Assembly: GCF_949628265.1 (NCBI RefSeq)
Contig: NC_088786.1
Coordinates: forward strand, 42,863,681-42,927,680
From: Cloeon dipterum
Taxonomy: Eukaryota > Arthropoda > Insecta > Ephemeroptera > Baetidae
Length of the DNA: 64,000 bases
Direction: 5' to 3'
The position numbers and the translations under genes are program-made. The notes under the pieces were generated by a model. The model was not told the DNA's origin and did not search any database. It worked only from the letters and a program-made list of their open reading frames with translations. This document shows positions 41,143-53,427 of the stretch, one piece after another; within the stretch, counting starts at the first letter, position 1; each line of letters begins with the position of its first letter.

Positions 41143-44100
41143 TCACATGCCCTCGGGCTTAGGCAGGTTTGTGTTGTACGCGCGAATCACCTCAGACTGG
41201 GGCACCGCGCCGTGCTCCTCTTGCGAAAACGCATAACCGTCTGCAAAAAATCAGAAATAGCATGTTATTTAAAAATTCAGACGCTTCGCACTCCGCGACA
41301 AATTTCCACTTTCCCTTTTTTATCCAAAATTTCATTTTTGGCAATTTTCAGTCTGCGCACCAATCAAAAAGGGCCGCGGCTCTCTGATTGGCTCAGTGAC
41401 GGCCGGCGCAAGCAACAAGGCATTTTGTAGCTTGCGCAGGCTGTCGGGTTTTGGCGCTGATGTCTCACTCTTAAGAGCCAATCAGGGAACAGTTTCGCTG
41501 ATTCCACCCTCAGGAATCGATTTAGATATTGCCAAAACTGAAATTCCAGTGCTTTAACGAAGTTCCTGAGCTCACCAATCGATTCCTGAGGGTCTAATTA
41601 GTTAGATTGGATGTTTTTTCCGTTAAAACAACGCTGCGCGACGTGCGAATCCCGCCAAAACCATATGACGCACTCATGCGCAGTTCTCGCATTTCATATT
41701 GTTTTGGCGGGAAAAAAGTTCGCACGTCGCGATTGACTTTTTTAACGGAATAAGTATCAATTCTAACTAATTCGACCCTCGGGAATCGATTGGTGGGCAC
41801 AGAAACTTCGTCAAAGACCGTCTTTACACTTGGAAAGGTGGAAATTGGTCCTGGAATGCCGAATATGTACAGCAGTGTACAAAACTATCTGCGCTACTAC
41901 CACCAAAAGGCCCTCGCATATCTAAGATCGGCAAGCCAATTATTTTAATAATCGTTGCTCTGAGAGAAGCGATATAGAATATAATTTTGCCTTTGTACAC
42001 CGAAAGGGTATATACACGAAAGAAAGATGGACGAGTGTTTTGCGTGTCTATAATGCTGGTGAAAGGGTTAGTTGTACAGCTACTAATATTAGTCGACACA
42101 CAAGCTCACACTTTGACATTCATTTCTCCTGAAAATTCGATTCGATTCGCCGATTTTCGGTGGCAGTGTGTGTCGCCCGAAAACGCTGCTTTTTCAGGTG
42201 CGTTTTCGGGCGTCAGGGTGGCTGATCAACTTACGCGAAAGTTCCACCTCGAGGTTGGAACTGTGCGGCCCACGGCGGAACACGTTCTTGACGTTCTTGA
42301 GCAGGCGCGCCGTTTCCGTCAGTCTGCAACGAATGCACGCTCTCAGCCCTTTGAACCCTTTGAACGCCCTTAACTGTACACACTCGCACGCACCCAGCAC
42401 CAGAAAACAACAACAAGCAACAACCAACGAACCAACAAACCAACACCATCAAGTGAGAGAAAGAGAAGTAGAGAGAAAGGAAGGCAGATGGCATGGCAAG
42501 CAGAAGCGGCGACGAGAAATACGCATACTTACACTTGGCCAGACGCTCCTGAGCATGCACGGGACTAAACAGAAAGGCACAAAACACGAGAATTAACCAA
42601 AGAGAGAAAACACCATGCCAGATTGTCGCCGCCAAGGGACCCCGGGCCACCCTCGAGGGCCGCCGGCGTCCCTTCCCCCCGCCCACTCGCATTCGCCCCC
42701 CGAAATCGCGATCTCGACAGGCGTTTCCAGCTCTCACGACCGAAAACACGGCTTTTACCCTGAATTAAACAAATTGCAGCGAAAATTGCTCCGACCTTCG
42801 GAATTTAATATCGGGGCATGAAGCGGAAAAGCGAGTTTTTTTAAGTTCGCCCCAAGAAAGGAGGTCGTCTCGTACATATAAAGCATTTAGAGTTTGCATT
42901 TTAAAACACAATTAAACGATTTCAGGTTAGAAACCCTGAAAAGGTCAGTTAAAACGACCTGAAACACAGACAGAGCGTCCAATTGCCTTGGAGATAAAAT
43001 TTCACAGAGTATGTAGTTACCTTATTTCTATGGACAAAATTAAAGCTGCAGTCTCAGGGTAAAAATATATCTGACTTTCGGTTGTTAGGGCATGAAGCAG
43101 AAAAGCGGGATTTCAGGTTTGATTCCACTCGTAGCATGTAGCAGAGGTATTTTTAACAATTAAGCGATTTCAGGGTATTAAACACACTTGAAAAGGTCAT
43201 TTCAACTTAATCAGTGCGTCCAATCGCCTCCGAGATCAATTTTCACGGAGAATAATAAGCTGAGACCCACGGGAAAAAATGTAAGGGTAAACAACCTGAA
43301 ATCGGGGCGAAAAACGGAAAAAAGCGGGACTTTCAGCACTTTCAAACACGACAAAAAAACCTTGGCAGAGGTCGTTTCCCTTTCTCAGTTGTTTAAAAAC
43401 GACCTCCCATTCAGCGGGGGCGTCCAATCGCGTTTGAGATCCGTTTTCAGGACGGTTCACCTTTGCAGCGAATGCGAGTCGACGTGGGAGTGCACCTCGG
43501 AAAGAAATCGAGTCAGGGGAGGGGGTGGGTGGGTGGGCGTGGTCCTGGATCGGGGGGTGTCAACTACGCAACAGGGGGTTGCACGGAGCAGAGTCTCTGT
43601 GCGATTGGCCACGAAGAGACAGAGAGCAGCGCACAGTGCGTTCCAAGGTACATTGGAGTGAGAGGCGCCAGGGTTGCCACTTCCCCTCCCTTCCCCTCGA
43701 AGTGCCATTTGCGGTTAAACGGTGGTTTGTGACAAGACGAGTGAAGTTGAACCGAAAATGGCGGGTGTCCCGCGAGGGGTGGCAACCCTGGGCGCGAGAC
43801 AAGATAAAAAAAAACGGGACGGAAACGCCGTTTCTCAGGAACGAGCAGGTGGAGATGCATTTTTATGTCGCGCCGGCGCTCATGCGTTCTCTTTCAGTTT
43901 AGTTTTGCGGCAGGAGGATGGATGCAGAGGGGGAGTGAGGCCGTACCTGCTGCGCTCCTTCTGCATGATGCGGCTCGGGTCGCGGTTGCGCACCTCCGTT
44001 TCGCGCACGCTCTCCTCCAGACTCTTGTTGGTCCACAGCACGCCTCTGCCGAGCCAAAACATTAGCCAATCGGGCCGGAATTTCAAATTGAAAAACGAGC

Positions 44101-47100
44101 ACATTTTGACCGAGGTGTCGGGTAGCAGCGCCGTGAACGGGATCAGCACCAGGCCGAGCCAGAAGACGGGCGACGAGAAGACCATCCGGTCCTGGCCGGC
44201 CATCACGGCGCCAACGGGCACCAAAGGCCAGAAGTTGCTACACATTTGCATTTTAGTTTAATTAAAAACATTGGAAATTGAATATTGAAGTTAGTTCGGA
44301 GTCACAAATGAAGCTTTGTTTATAGTATTTTGCGAAGAAAAAAAAATTGTCGTTTTTAAAAGCACCTGTAAATGACGACGAAGATGAACCAGGCGACGAT
44401 GGAGCCCCAAATGGCGAGGTGCGTGACCCAGGTCCAGTAGTGCGTGACTAGAGCCGCTTTCAGACACACCGTCATCACCACGTACTGCGAATTAATTATA
44501 AATCAGACATGCTTTTCACTCAAAAGATTCGATTCGGACCGAGTAGACGGTGTTTCCGAGGACTAGGTAACCGCCGTCGCGGCCGTTGCTCCAGACGACG
44601 TCGCTTTCGAAGGCGAGCAGCGGAAGCCAGAAGAGCAGCACCGAGTGGAACAGCGAGTTGAAGATCCACAGCCAGAACACGTTGCGGTTGAATGCGCTGC
44701 CCAGCTGCGAGCTCTTGTACAGCAGCGGGTACCTACCAATTATTATTATTTTAATATAAAATCACATAAAAAGTTATTTGCTAGAAGAACCCTCGATGCT
44801 GATTGGCTGACGCGTACGCGCGTTTCAATAATTCTGCGGTTGTCTAGCAGCAGCAAACAAATCACGCGGGAGATTTAGTAATTCGCATGCGATTCCTTGA
44901 CAATTAAATAATTTTTTAAAGTGTTCCTGCGATCGTAAATCCATTGATCAACCCTTTAGCTGCCAGTACAGATCAAACAATCGGTTTTTCGCTCATTGGT
45001 AAGTAATTTGGGGCTTATATTCTACTGAGACCGTTTAGTTAAAAAAAAAATTCTTGCTGTTTATATTAATGTTAAGTCAGAATAATTCCCATTCGTATTC
45101 GATAAATTTAAATCAAACAGCAAAGAACACTAAACTTACTTCGTCATCGCGTCGGCGCTGCAGGCGCGGTCGAAGAGGCCCATGGCGAGCGGTGGCGCCG
45201 CCGTGAAGAGCACGTTGTAGAAGCCGATGGTCCAGCGCTCAAACAGGATCTGGCCCGACCAGCCCGAGTAGATGGCGTACCACAACTCGATCACGTACAG
45301 GCAGATGTTCTTGTAGAAGCTGTACAGGATCAGCTTGCTCATGCGCGCGTAGTTCCACGCGCCGTGCACAAACAGCAGACGCGCCAGGAACCGGAACTGC
45401 AAATTCCAATCAAAAATTATTTTTAAAAAAATTGGCGGCAAATTGGTTCAATCCGTCTAGGAATCGTGTTTTAAAACATGGTGGAGAAGCGCACGATTCG
45501 CGCTGAATTTGCGAATAACAAAGCGAGCGACTGACCTGGGCGATGGAGTAGTCGGAGGCGCAGGCGGCCTGGAGACCCTCCTGCCCCGAGATGCCGATGC
45601 CGACGTTGGCCTTCTGGATCATGGCGACGTCGTTGGCGCCGTCTCCGATGGCGAGCGTGATGTGGGCCGTGTGCGTGGTGACCATGCCGACGACCTCGGC
45701 CTTCTGCAGCGGCGACACGCGGCAGCACACGACCGACCGGCAGCTGGTGCACAGCGCCAGGAACTCGCGACACAGGTCGTAGGACAGCGCGTACGTCAGC
45801 GTCTTGCCGTCCACCACCAGCGCAAATTCAGAGTCGCGCGACGTCTCGCCTCCGCTCCCCTCACGCATGATTCGCTGCGTGTACTCGTTGATCTTGTCCC
45901 GCGTGTTCTGACAACGGACAATTTCGGAATATATTATTTTACAACAAGCGTAACAAGTTCTTTAAAAGTCGTGGAAAATTGAATTTTTAAAATTAAAAAT
46001 ATTAAAAATATATACTTCCAGACTTGACTTATTATTTAACAAGATAAGATTGAATTTTATCTACTTTAACTGAATTTCATACACCTTTTTAAAGCCTTGG
46101 CCACTTTCGAAGCTCTAAAAATTTTGAAATCTGTTTAATTCGGAACAAAGCCACGCAATGGCAAATGTTGAACTTACATCGAGGCTGCCCTGGTCGAGGA
46201 TGAGGATGTTCATGCCCGGCGTGAGCAAACGGCACGAGTAGCCAATGTTGATGGCCGTTTCCTGCTTGTCTCCCGTCAAAATCCACACGTGGATGTCCGC
46301 CTTGAGGAACTGGGCGATCGCCTCCGGCACCTACCACCACAAAATGACGCAAAGTTGCGAGAGAAAGAGAAAAAGGATTTATCCGAGCGACTTACGCCGT
46401 CCTGGAGCTTGTCCTCGATGGCCGTGGCGCCGAGCAGTCGCATGTTGATTTCGATCAGGTCGGCAGCCTCTTCGAGCCGCAGTTCGCGGTCGTGCAGCGC
46501 GGTTGCTGCTTTGTGATACGTGTGCTTCCATTCCTGACATTAAAAACAAAATTAATTTAAATCGTTAAGGGTCCGAATAAAAATTTTCCGGCCAGTAAAT
46601 GAAGGAAACAACGACTTCACTGACCTCGTAGTGGGCGTGGCTGATGTCTGCGACGGCGCAGCAGAGGGTGCGGAGGCCCTCGGTGGCGAACTCCTCGAGG
46701 TGGCGCAGGGTGATTTCGCAGTCGGAGCGGTCGCGCAGCCGCTCGAAGATGACCGAGTCGGCGCCCTTGCACAGCAGCTGCAGCCGCCCTGACGGCGTCC
46801 GCACCACCACCGACATGCGCTTGCGGTTGCTCGTGAACTCGAGCACGTGCAGGATCTCGTAGCGCTGCTGCTCGCCCAGCACGCGCACCGTCACGCTTTC
46901 CGGCTCGCGAGTTTCGAACACAAAGCCAAACTCGCGCGCGCCCTCTACCAACGCCCGTTCGTCTAACATAATTATTAAATTAATTATTTTTTTTTACTCT
47001 ATAATACATCGACCACCTTGAATTTTAATTTGTTAAAACTCACCTGGCGACGCGGCGTGGTAGAGAATGGTGTCCTTGTCCCGCTCAGGGATGACGGTGT

Positions 47101-50100
47101 GGCAGACGGCGAGCAGCGTGAGGAACTGGCACACCTGAGCCGCGTCAGGGTGCGTCAGGTCGAGCTGGTCACCGGCTTCAAACACCTGACCGGCCACGGT
47201 GCACTTTTTGAAGCGCATGACCTGCGCAAAACAAACGTTAATCAATTTTCAAGGTTTTAAAATCGAAATTTACGTTGCACGTCAAGGTGCCGGTCTTGTC
47301 GGTGAAGATGAACTTGACCTGGCCGAGCTCCTCGTTCAGGTTGGAGGTGCGGGCCGCGGCCGGCGTGCCAGACTCGGCGTGAAACATTTCCTGGTCCTCG
47401 TTGATGAACGTTGCCTGAAAGTAGCGCACGACCTCCAGAGACACTTGCAGCGAAATGGGGATCAGGTTGTTGTAGAGGATGATGAAGGTGAGCAGGTTGT
47501 ACACGAAATTCGTGGACACCACGTCTGCAACGACACCAAAGGGTCTATTAGCTTCCATTTCGAATATTAACTTCGTGTCGCGGAAATATGGCCGATCGTT
47601 CGCCACGCCCAATTTCAAATCTCCGCATCGCCCACGCGAGTTGGCTGATCAAAGTGAAGTTAGCAATTGGAGAGATCTACCAAGAGGCCATATTAAAATT
47701 TAAAATTACTCAGGGTCGAACTTCCACTCAGGATCACCCTGAAAGGTGGATGCAGGAACTAGAATTTTCTCAAAATAACGTTAACATGGAGCGTTTTTTG
47801 GAATTTTTTCCTTCATACGTGAATTCAGGTCGAAGGTTGATTGACCTGGGAAATTTGATCACTGTCGGAAAACGATGAAAATCGATTTCTCAGAATGCAA
47901 ATCTGTTTTTTACCACTTTCAACCTTCAATCAGGGTAACCCTGAAGGTCGATTTCACAAATTTTATCTCAGAGAGGTCTACCACATGGAGCTAAATCGGC
48001 CAAATTTCCGCGGGACGAACAAAATAACTCTGAAAAGATACGAAGCTAATTTAATTATTTTCAATTGGATTATAGAGTCCAAAGAAGACTTGTTAATGGT
48101 TACAGGGTTTTCAGGTTCAACTAACCACCAATGGCGAGGTAGATGTGTTTCTCCGCGTTGACACTGTTCCAGATGGCGTTGAAAACAGCGCTGACAAAGC
48201 AGAGGCCGACGAGAAGGCCGAATAAAATGAGAACCTGCGTGAAAATCAGGGTTTATATTGAAAAACCTTCGATTCAGGGCGTGACGAACCTGAGAGTTGG
48301 TGACCTTGTCGAGGGTGGAGCGCTTGAGCGGCGCCTTGTTGGAGTTCTGCATGAGCTTGGTGTCGACGCCCGTGTAGACGACCAAGCCGAACACCCAGTT
48401 GGTGTTCTTGAGCTTGGCGCCGCGCAGCAGCAGTTGCTCAGGGCCCAGGGCCAGGGCGGGTCTGTCGCGCAGGTTGAGCCGGCCGCTGAAGTCGTAGAGG
48501 TTGAAGTGCGGCGGCTCGCAGTCGAGGCTGGCCACGAAGCGGTCCAGCTGCGTCGTCTCCAGCAGACACGAGGTCACCGCCAGACCCTGCCGGATCTTGA
48601 GGTTCGTCTCGCCGTCCAGGTTGGCCGTCTCGATGTAACACATGCCCTGAGGCTCGCTGCAGAGAAAAGGATTGAGTTCTCGAGGTGGGAAGGAGTTCGT
48701 GAAAGCCGACCTGGAGGACAGGAGCACCATGTCGGCGGGGAAGAAGGATTCGTTTTTTGTTTTGACCACGTCGCCCACCTCCACGTCCCGCCAACGCACC
48801 CATTGCCACGACCCTGGCGACCTGAACACCTCCACTTTGCGCTTGTTTGTCTCGTTGTCAGCCTTGTGTCGTTTCTGCAAGCACACAGTTTAAATTTTCG
48901 CGGGTTTTCACGGTACAATGCGCAGTTGGTTTCTGCGCACGTAGAAGTAGTGTAAGAGAATTTTTTATTGCGCATGCGCAGTAAGCCCTGGAGAGCCTGT
49001 ACTTTGCGCAGTAGGTAGCAATCGAATCCAAATAACCTAGAGAGTGAAATCAGAGGTTTTGCGCATGCCTATTATACTAAAGGAGCTACTGCGCATGCGT
49101 GTTACGTGCATGGCAATGCGCAAACATGTGAGCTAAAACTGTAATCATGCGCATTTGGTCAATAAAAAAATTAAAAGGCTCCTTTATTAAAAAAAATGGC
49201 ACTTTTCCTCGTGTTTGCAGCTTTCAATATATTTCTACGCATGCGCAGAAGAGGCCAGTGTGTCAAAAACATGCGCAGTACGGTTTCCAAGGAATTAATT
49301 GAGACTAACAAAGTCTTCAATGATTTCTTTGATGGCGGAGATGAAGAGGATGAAGAAGAGGGGCACGATGGTGGTGTAGCGTCCGGTGGGCGAGACGTCC
49401 GGGATTTGCTGCAGGAGGCCGATGAGGAGGAAGAAGCAGTTGGAGTAGCGCTGGAACTGCTCGTAGAGAAAGCAGGGCAGGAAGGAGACGACGCTGTACT
49501 TGGCCGTCGACACGTAGTTGGAGCAGAAGCGCTGCTCCTGCGGCGCCACCGGTCCAGCCGTCCCGTCCACCGCGTCCTGCTGCTCCACCGGCGGCGGCCA
49601 GTTGGTCCGGTTCAGCCACACGCGCCGCGCCGCCCGCGCTCCGCCCACGCCTCCGCCCTGCGACGCCACCGACGTCTGCTCGTCCTCATCTGCGCAACCA
49701 AAATTATTATTTCAAACAAATTAATGTATCACTGCAAATCGATCGGAAAGCAAACGCGGCGAACGCGGGCCTTGGAAAAGTAATTACCGCGTGCCAAATG
49801 AATTAGTAATCGCGGCGGATCGACTGTTGCCGGTGCCGCGCGGCCCAGCTCCAATCAACAGTTGTTGCCTGACCGAAACAATCGTTATTTTCGTCAAATC
49901 AAACATTCATCGAGAGTGGAAAATGCTAGGAGTGTGGGAACAGGCCAAGTAACTATTTTTTACGTCATTCTCGGGTTTGGAAATGCGTCGATTTTGTAAT
50001 CAACACCGAAGCTCGATTCAACCGGAATCGAACAATTCTTTTTGAGCTGAAAATAAGGCTAAAAATTCCATTTACGGTTTATTTTCATTCAAATTATTCG

Positions 50101-51380
50101 AAAACCATCTAAAGTGGAGCCTAGAGTAGTAAATAAAAAAGGTTCGACCCTCTAAATTGGCCATAAAATAGCGAGTAAAAATATTAAACTCGAAATGAAA
50201 TAAAAATTCGAACCGAATTCCAGAGGAAGGTTCGAGAATAAAGTGCAGCCGACCTTTCTTTACAATTCCCAAAGGCAAATGATCGTTTTTGAGGGGGTCG
50301 GCGTGGGAGGGGACGTACCTAGACGGGGTGCAGCGGCCCCGGGGGCCTCGGCCCATGCCCAGAAGCGGCGCGGCCTGCCGGTCATGCCGCCATGTCGGCA
50401 CTGCCGCTGCCTCACCCCTCGCCACCCCGTGTCGCACCCCCGAGCCGAGCGAGCGCCGTCGCCAAGGAAACGCCAGCAACCCCCGACCCCCTCTGGCTCT
50501 TCTCTGCCCGTTTCGTCGCCCTCCAAAAGCTGCCCGCGCGGAACAAAGAGCGAAGAGGAGTGATAAAAGCAAAAATAGAATAGCGTCAGAAGGCGATAAA
50601 ATAGACAAAATAACTCCAGGCAACCCGTTGTTTCGTAAACAATTTAAATTTTAAAATTATCTTTCCAAATATTAGTGACGTCATTTATTTATTTCAAAAC
50701 ATTATTTCGAATCAACTGTTTGTGCTCCAAACTCCAAAGGCCTATTTAACAGTTGACAAATAATTTTCCAGCGTTTGAAATGTAAAATGGAGTTGCGTAT
50801 GCCGCTGCGTTGGACATTGGACAAATAGTTAAATTAGCACTCGCGTGTTTACTTTTGCGTAGATAAGAGTGGCGCACAATGACTTTCTCCTCTTGCCGAG
50901 AACCAGAGGAAGAATCTGTTCGCTAATTTTCCCTTTTTAGGAAAAGTCGGCTAATTGGCGTCGAAGAAGGCGCTCATACCTTTGACGAGAGGCAAGGAAC
51001 GCATCCCGATCGGCTGACTCTCCAACCTGTCGCGAAACTGTATCTGCGCGTGCAAATAGTGAGCGGCGAGTGCAGTTTGAAAAAAGGCTTATCGCGCAAT
51101 TGGCTGCGCGATAACCGACAATCTGTGTGACTCAATTATTTCGTTTCCAAGAATCAACTAACTGCCACTGACAATCGAGTGTTTTCTTCGAATTGTCGCG
51201 TGAAAATGTTATTGAATTTGTCAAAAATGTAATTAGTTGCAATTTACCGAAGGGCTGCGGCAGGTTGGAGAAGCGGACGGAGGCGGTGCGGGCGCTCATC
51301 AGCACCGGGTGGCCCGGCCCGTAGCCCCACGGGCCCCAGTTGCCCCGCAGGCCCCTCAGCTTCAGCGGCACGCTCGCCAT
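41143..51380 (-). CDS. ATP8A: Phospholipid-transporting P4-ATPase (flippase)
   Basis: Eighteen exons join in phase: 51380-51248, 49689-49310, 48874-48711, 48656-48290, 48234-48126, 47524-47274, 47221-47044, 46962-46625, 46533-46396, 46330-46178, 45907-45536, 45396-45140, 44732-44540, 44484-44366, 44237-44103, 44045-43947, 42323-42235, 41240-41143. The product is 1190 aa. It moves phosphatidylserine and phosphatidylethanolamine to the cytosolic leaflet, usually with a CDC50 subunit. Marks in order: [17 protein letters not shown] (about 240-243), PISL in the fourth membrane segment (407-410), phosphorylation site DKTGTLT (D460), KGAD, TGDK (705-708), GDGANDV (825-831), then HGAWNY and the last membrane segments. 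The C-terminus [17 protein letters not shown] is the conserved ATP8A autoinhibitory tail. The 56-bp intron between exons 15 and 16 also reads through in frame, so it could be retained. Confidence 0.93.
41558..41815. mobile_element. Fold-back element in the last flippase intron
   Basis: About 258 bp with inverted arms. The left arm reads GAAGTTCCTGAG..CACCAATCGATTCC, then TTCCGTTAAAA, GCGACGTGCGAA and CCCGCCAAAAC. The right arm mirrors these blocks (GTTTTGGCGGG, TTCGCACGTCGC, TTAACGGAA, GGAATCGATTGGTG). No coding frame. Confidence 0.75.
44770..44965. repeat. Dispersed fold-back repeat in a flippase intron
   Basis: Carries GCTGATTGGCTGACGCG and, at its other end, AAGTGTTCCTGCGATCG then TAAATCCATTGATCAAC. 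The inverted copy is at 62150-62345 (GTTGATCAATGGATTTACGA, then GATTGGCTGACGC). Confidence 0.65.
47571..48021. mobile_element. Inverted-repeat element in a flippase intron
   Basis: About 450 bp, the inverted counterpart of 12095-12514. It has the same terminal repeats (CTTCGTGTCGCGG.. and ..CCGCGGGACGAAC) and the same interior phrases in reverse complement (ACTCAGGGTCGAAC, GGTGGATGCAGGA). No transposase frame. Confidence 0.7.
48919..49280. promoter_or_regulatory. Cluster of NRF-1/erect-wing-like motifs in flippase intron 2
   Basis: About ten occurrences of GCGCATGC/TGCGCA-type words in 360 bp. They include a perfect TGCGCATGCGCA at 48969-48980, and others near 48919, 48934, 49005, 49061, 49091, 49117, 49147, 49238 and 49271. 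The palindrome is the known binding site of vertebrate NRF-1 and its fly relative erect wing. Function here is an inference. Confidence 0.45.
50319..50385 (-). CDS. ATP8A: Candidate alternative first coding exon of the flippase
   Basis: ATG at 50385 opens a 22-codon frame ([20 protein letters not shown]..) that ends in phase 1 at a GTACGT donor. Flippase exon 2 (49689) needs phase 1, so it could splice on directly. An out-of-frame ATG lies just upstream. Confidence 0.4.
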
Positions 51381-52268
51381 TCTTCCACCAAAACCAAATG
51401 ACAAACAAACGCGTCCGATGAATCGAATCATCGATATTTATCCTAATTTAATTCTGTGTTTTTGTCTAGACTGGATTTTTGTATTCATCCGAATTTTCTC
51501 CACTTTTTAAATTCACATTTAATGAATCAATTTATTCTGGTTGTTTTTTTGTTTGAATTTTGAGCTCAGCTGCAGTTCATTTTGGGCCTTTTTGTCCGAT
51601 TGTGTCGATTTGGAGGGAAAAGAGTCGGCGCTAAGTGGATTAGTCTTGGTTGCGGCTTCTTTTTCTTCCTATCGACCGCGGCGCCGGCCTAGGATTGCCA
51701 ACCTCGGCACTTTTGGCACGAAAGTGAAATTGTTCCGCAAGCAGACCTATTTAATCAGCCTCTCTTCTTGTCAGCGCAATACGCTCCAACGGAAATAAGT
51801 TTTATCCGTGTGTTTTCTTATAACAAAAAATAACAGTGCTCGGCCGGCCGGGTTTTCCTCGTCGCAGGGAATCCCAATATTTGTGAAAGGAAAAAACCTG
51901 TCTGTTCCAATTGCAACTATTTCTGGCGGCTCGACATTTGGGGCGTAATGACTAGAAAATTTATTAGTCGGGCGCGCGTCGCGTCTCGCGTCGAAAATAA
52001 TGCAAACAGATGTGTCTGAATGAATAACATTCGCAGCTGTGCAACACGACGAACCAAAATAAATACTCGGAGAGCAAAATGAATTGGGTGGCATCGATCG
52101 GCATTTTCCGTCCGTGGCGTCGCGTGTGATGAGCCTTCTGCCGGCTTTTCCGTTTTTCCGATGATCGCGTGCCGCCGCGATTTATTTAAAAGTGCTGCTT
52201 TCCGGCCGCTGTCGTCGCATCGATTTCTCAAGGGGTGAAAATTTGGAATTCGAAAAATATGTACTGAC

Positions 52269-52323
52269 CCAAGTGGGGCGGATGGCTGGACAGCTCGAAG
52301 GCCTCGTGGTGCGGCGGCGGCAT
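52269..52323 (-). CDS. ATP8A: Candidate alternative first or upstream coding exon of the flippase
   Basis: ATG at 52323 encodes MPPPHHEAFELSSHPPHL, ends in phase 1 at a GTCAGT donor, and fits flippase exon 2. The frame is open further upstream to a TCCGCAG acceptor (EHAEVVAAPEM..), so it may instead be an internal exon of a longer 5' isoform. Confidence 0.4.
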
Positions 52324-53237
52324 CTCGGGGGCGGCTACCACCTCCGCATGCTCCTGCGGACAGACTGACCTTTAGAATCATCTGCCATTTGATTCTCTCG
52401 GGGGGTGGATGGTGGATGAAAGCGGCGGGCAGGCAAATGTCAGCCGGGCCATTAATCCGCGTCGGAGGGGCGCGCCGGGGGGCCAGCCGATCGCTCACCC
52501 CGATTGAAGGGTGCGTGACGACGGCCAGGGAGCCGAACCACGCCCTGACCCTTTGCTTTCCGCTGGCTGGCCCACTTTTCCCATGCCGATAAACAAAGGG
52601 GCCAGCGACCCACCGACCGACCGACCGGAGCGCCACGCCCCCCTCTGGCGCGGATTCGGGTCGAATCCGGCGCTTCCGCAGCCCGCAAAACTCACCGCGG
52701 GGACTCTAGGGATCGCTGCTGGGCCCCGGGGGCCGGCTCACTCCATTCGGGGCCGCAAAAGCACGCCTACGCTAGCTCTAACACGGCGAGGATTGTGCGT
52801 TTCCGCACTCGCGCTGCTACGACAAATAACAACTACTGCGACTGACGAGCCGAGGGATGAGGGACGAGAACGGCGCTCCGCCGGTTAACCGGTTCCTTCT
52901 TCGGCCTGCAGCCGCACTGAAGGTCAAATCAATCTTCTCGTGTTAAATAAAACCGGTAATCAGTCTGCCTTAAGAAACCGGTTTGGAAAACGCAACCGGT
53001 AAATAAAAATAGTAAATAGAGAGCAGCCGACTGGAGCGTCCGCCATGATTGAAATTCGGAATGAGCGCGGCAAAAGAATTCTCGGCCCAAACTCAAGAAT
53101 TTAGCGGGTCTGGCCTTTGAAACACGTATAACGTGAATTAACTTCAAATATTATTTCAAATTCGGCATAATTTCGACTCAAAAGCGGAAAATTCGTGCAT
53201 TTACTGAATTTTCGCGCTCAATTCACGAGTTCTCAAA

Positions 53238-53248
53238 ATGGCCGCCAT
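53238..53248. promoter_or_regulatory. YY1/pho-like site before eIF2B5
   Basis: ATGGCCGCCAT lies about 190 bp before the eIF2B5 start codon, in the GC-rich gap between the two head-to-head genes. GCCGCCAT is the YY1/pleiohomeotic core. A second GCCATGATTG-like site is near 53042. Confidence 0.3.
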
Positions 53249-53427
53249 CTCCCGCCTGCGCCTGCCGCTGCACCAGCTGGCCGTGGCCGTAGCCTAATGC
53301 AAGCGGTGCAAGCGCAAGCTTTGTTGTTTGTTATTGCGGCGTGCAGAGGAGAGGAAAGAGGAAACAGCTGTTGGCCAAGCTCGGGATGCGAGTCAACGTG
53401 TGAGCGAGCGTGCGTTCCTCCAGAAAA

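Noticed and set aside
42518-42533. 16-bp microexon between flippase exons 16 and 17 (good AG and GTAAGT sites)
   Set aside because: Including it breaks the frame, while joining exons 16 and 17 directly gives the conserved LTETARLL sequence.
48143-48955. 270-codon open frame on the + strand
   Set aside because: Antisense of flippase exons 3-5, crossing their introns. Composition and position mark it as a shadow frame.
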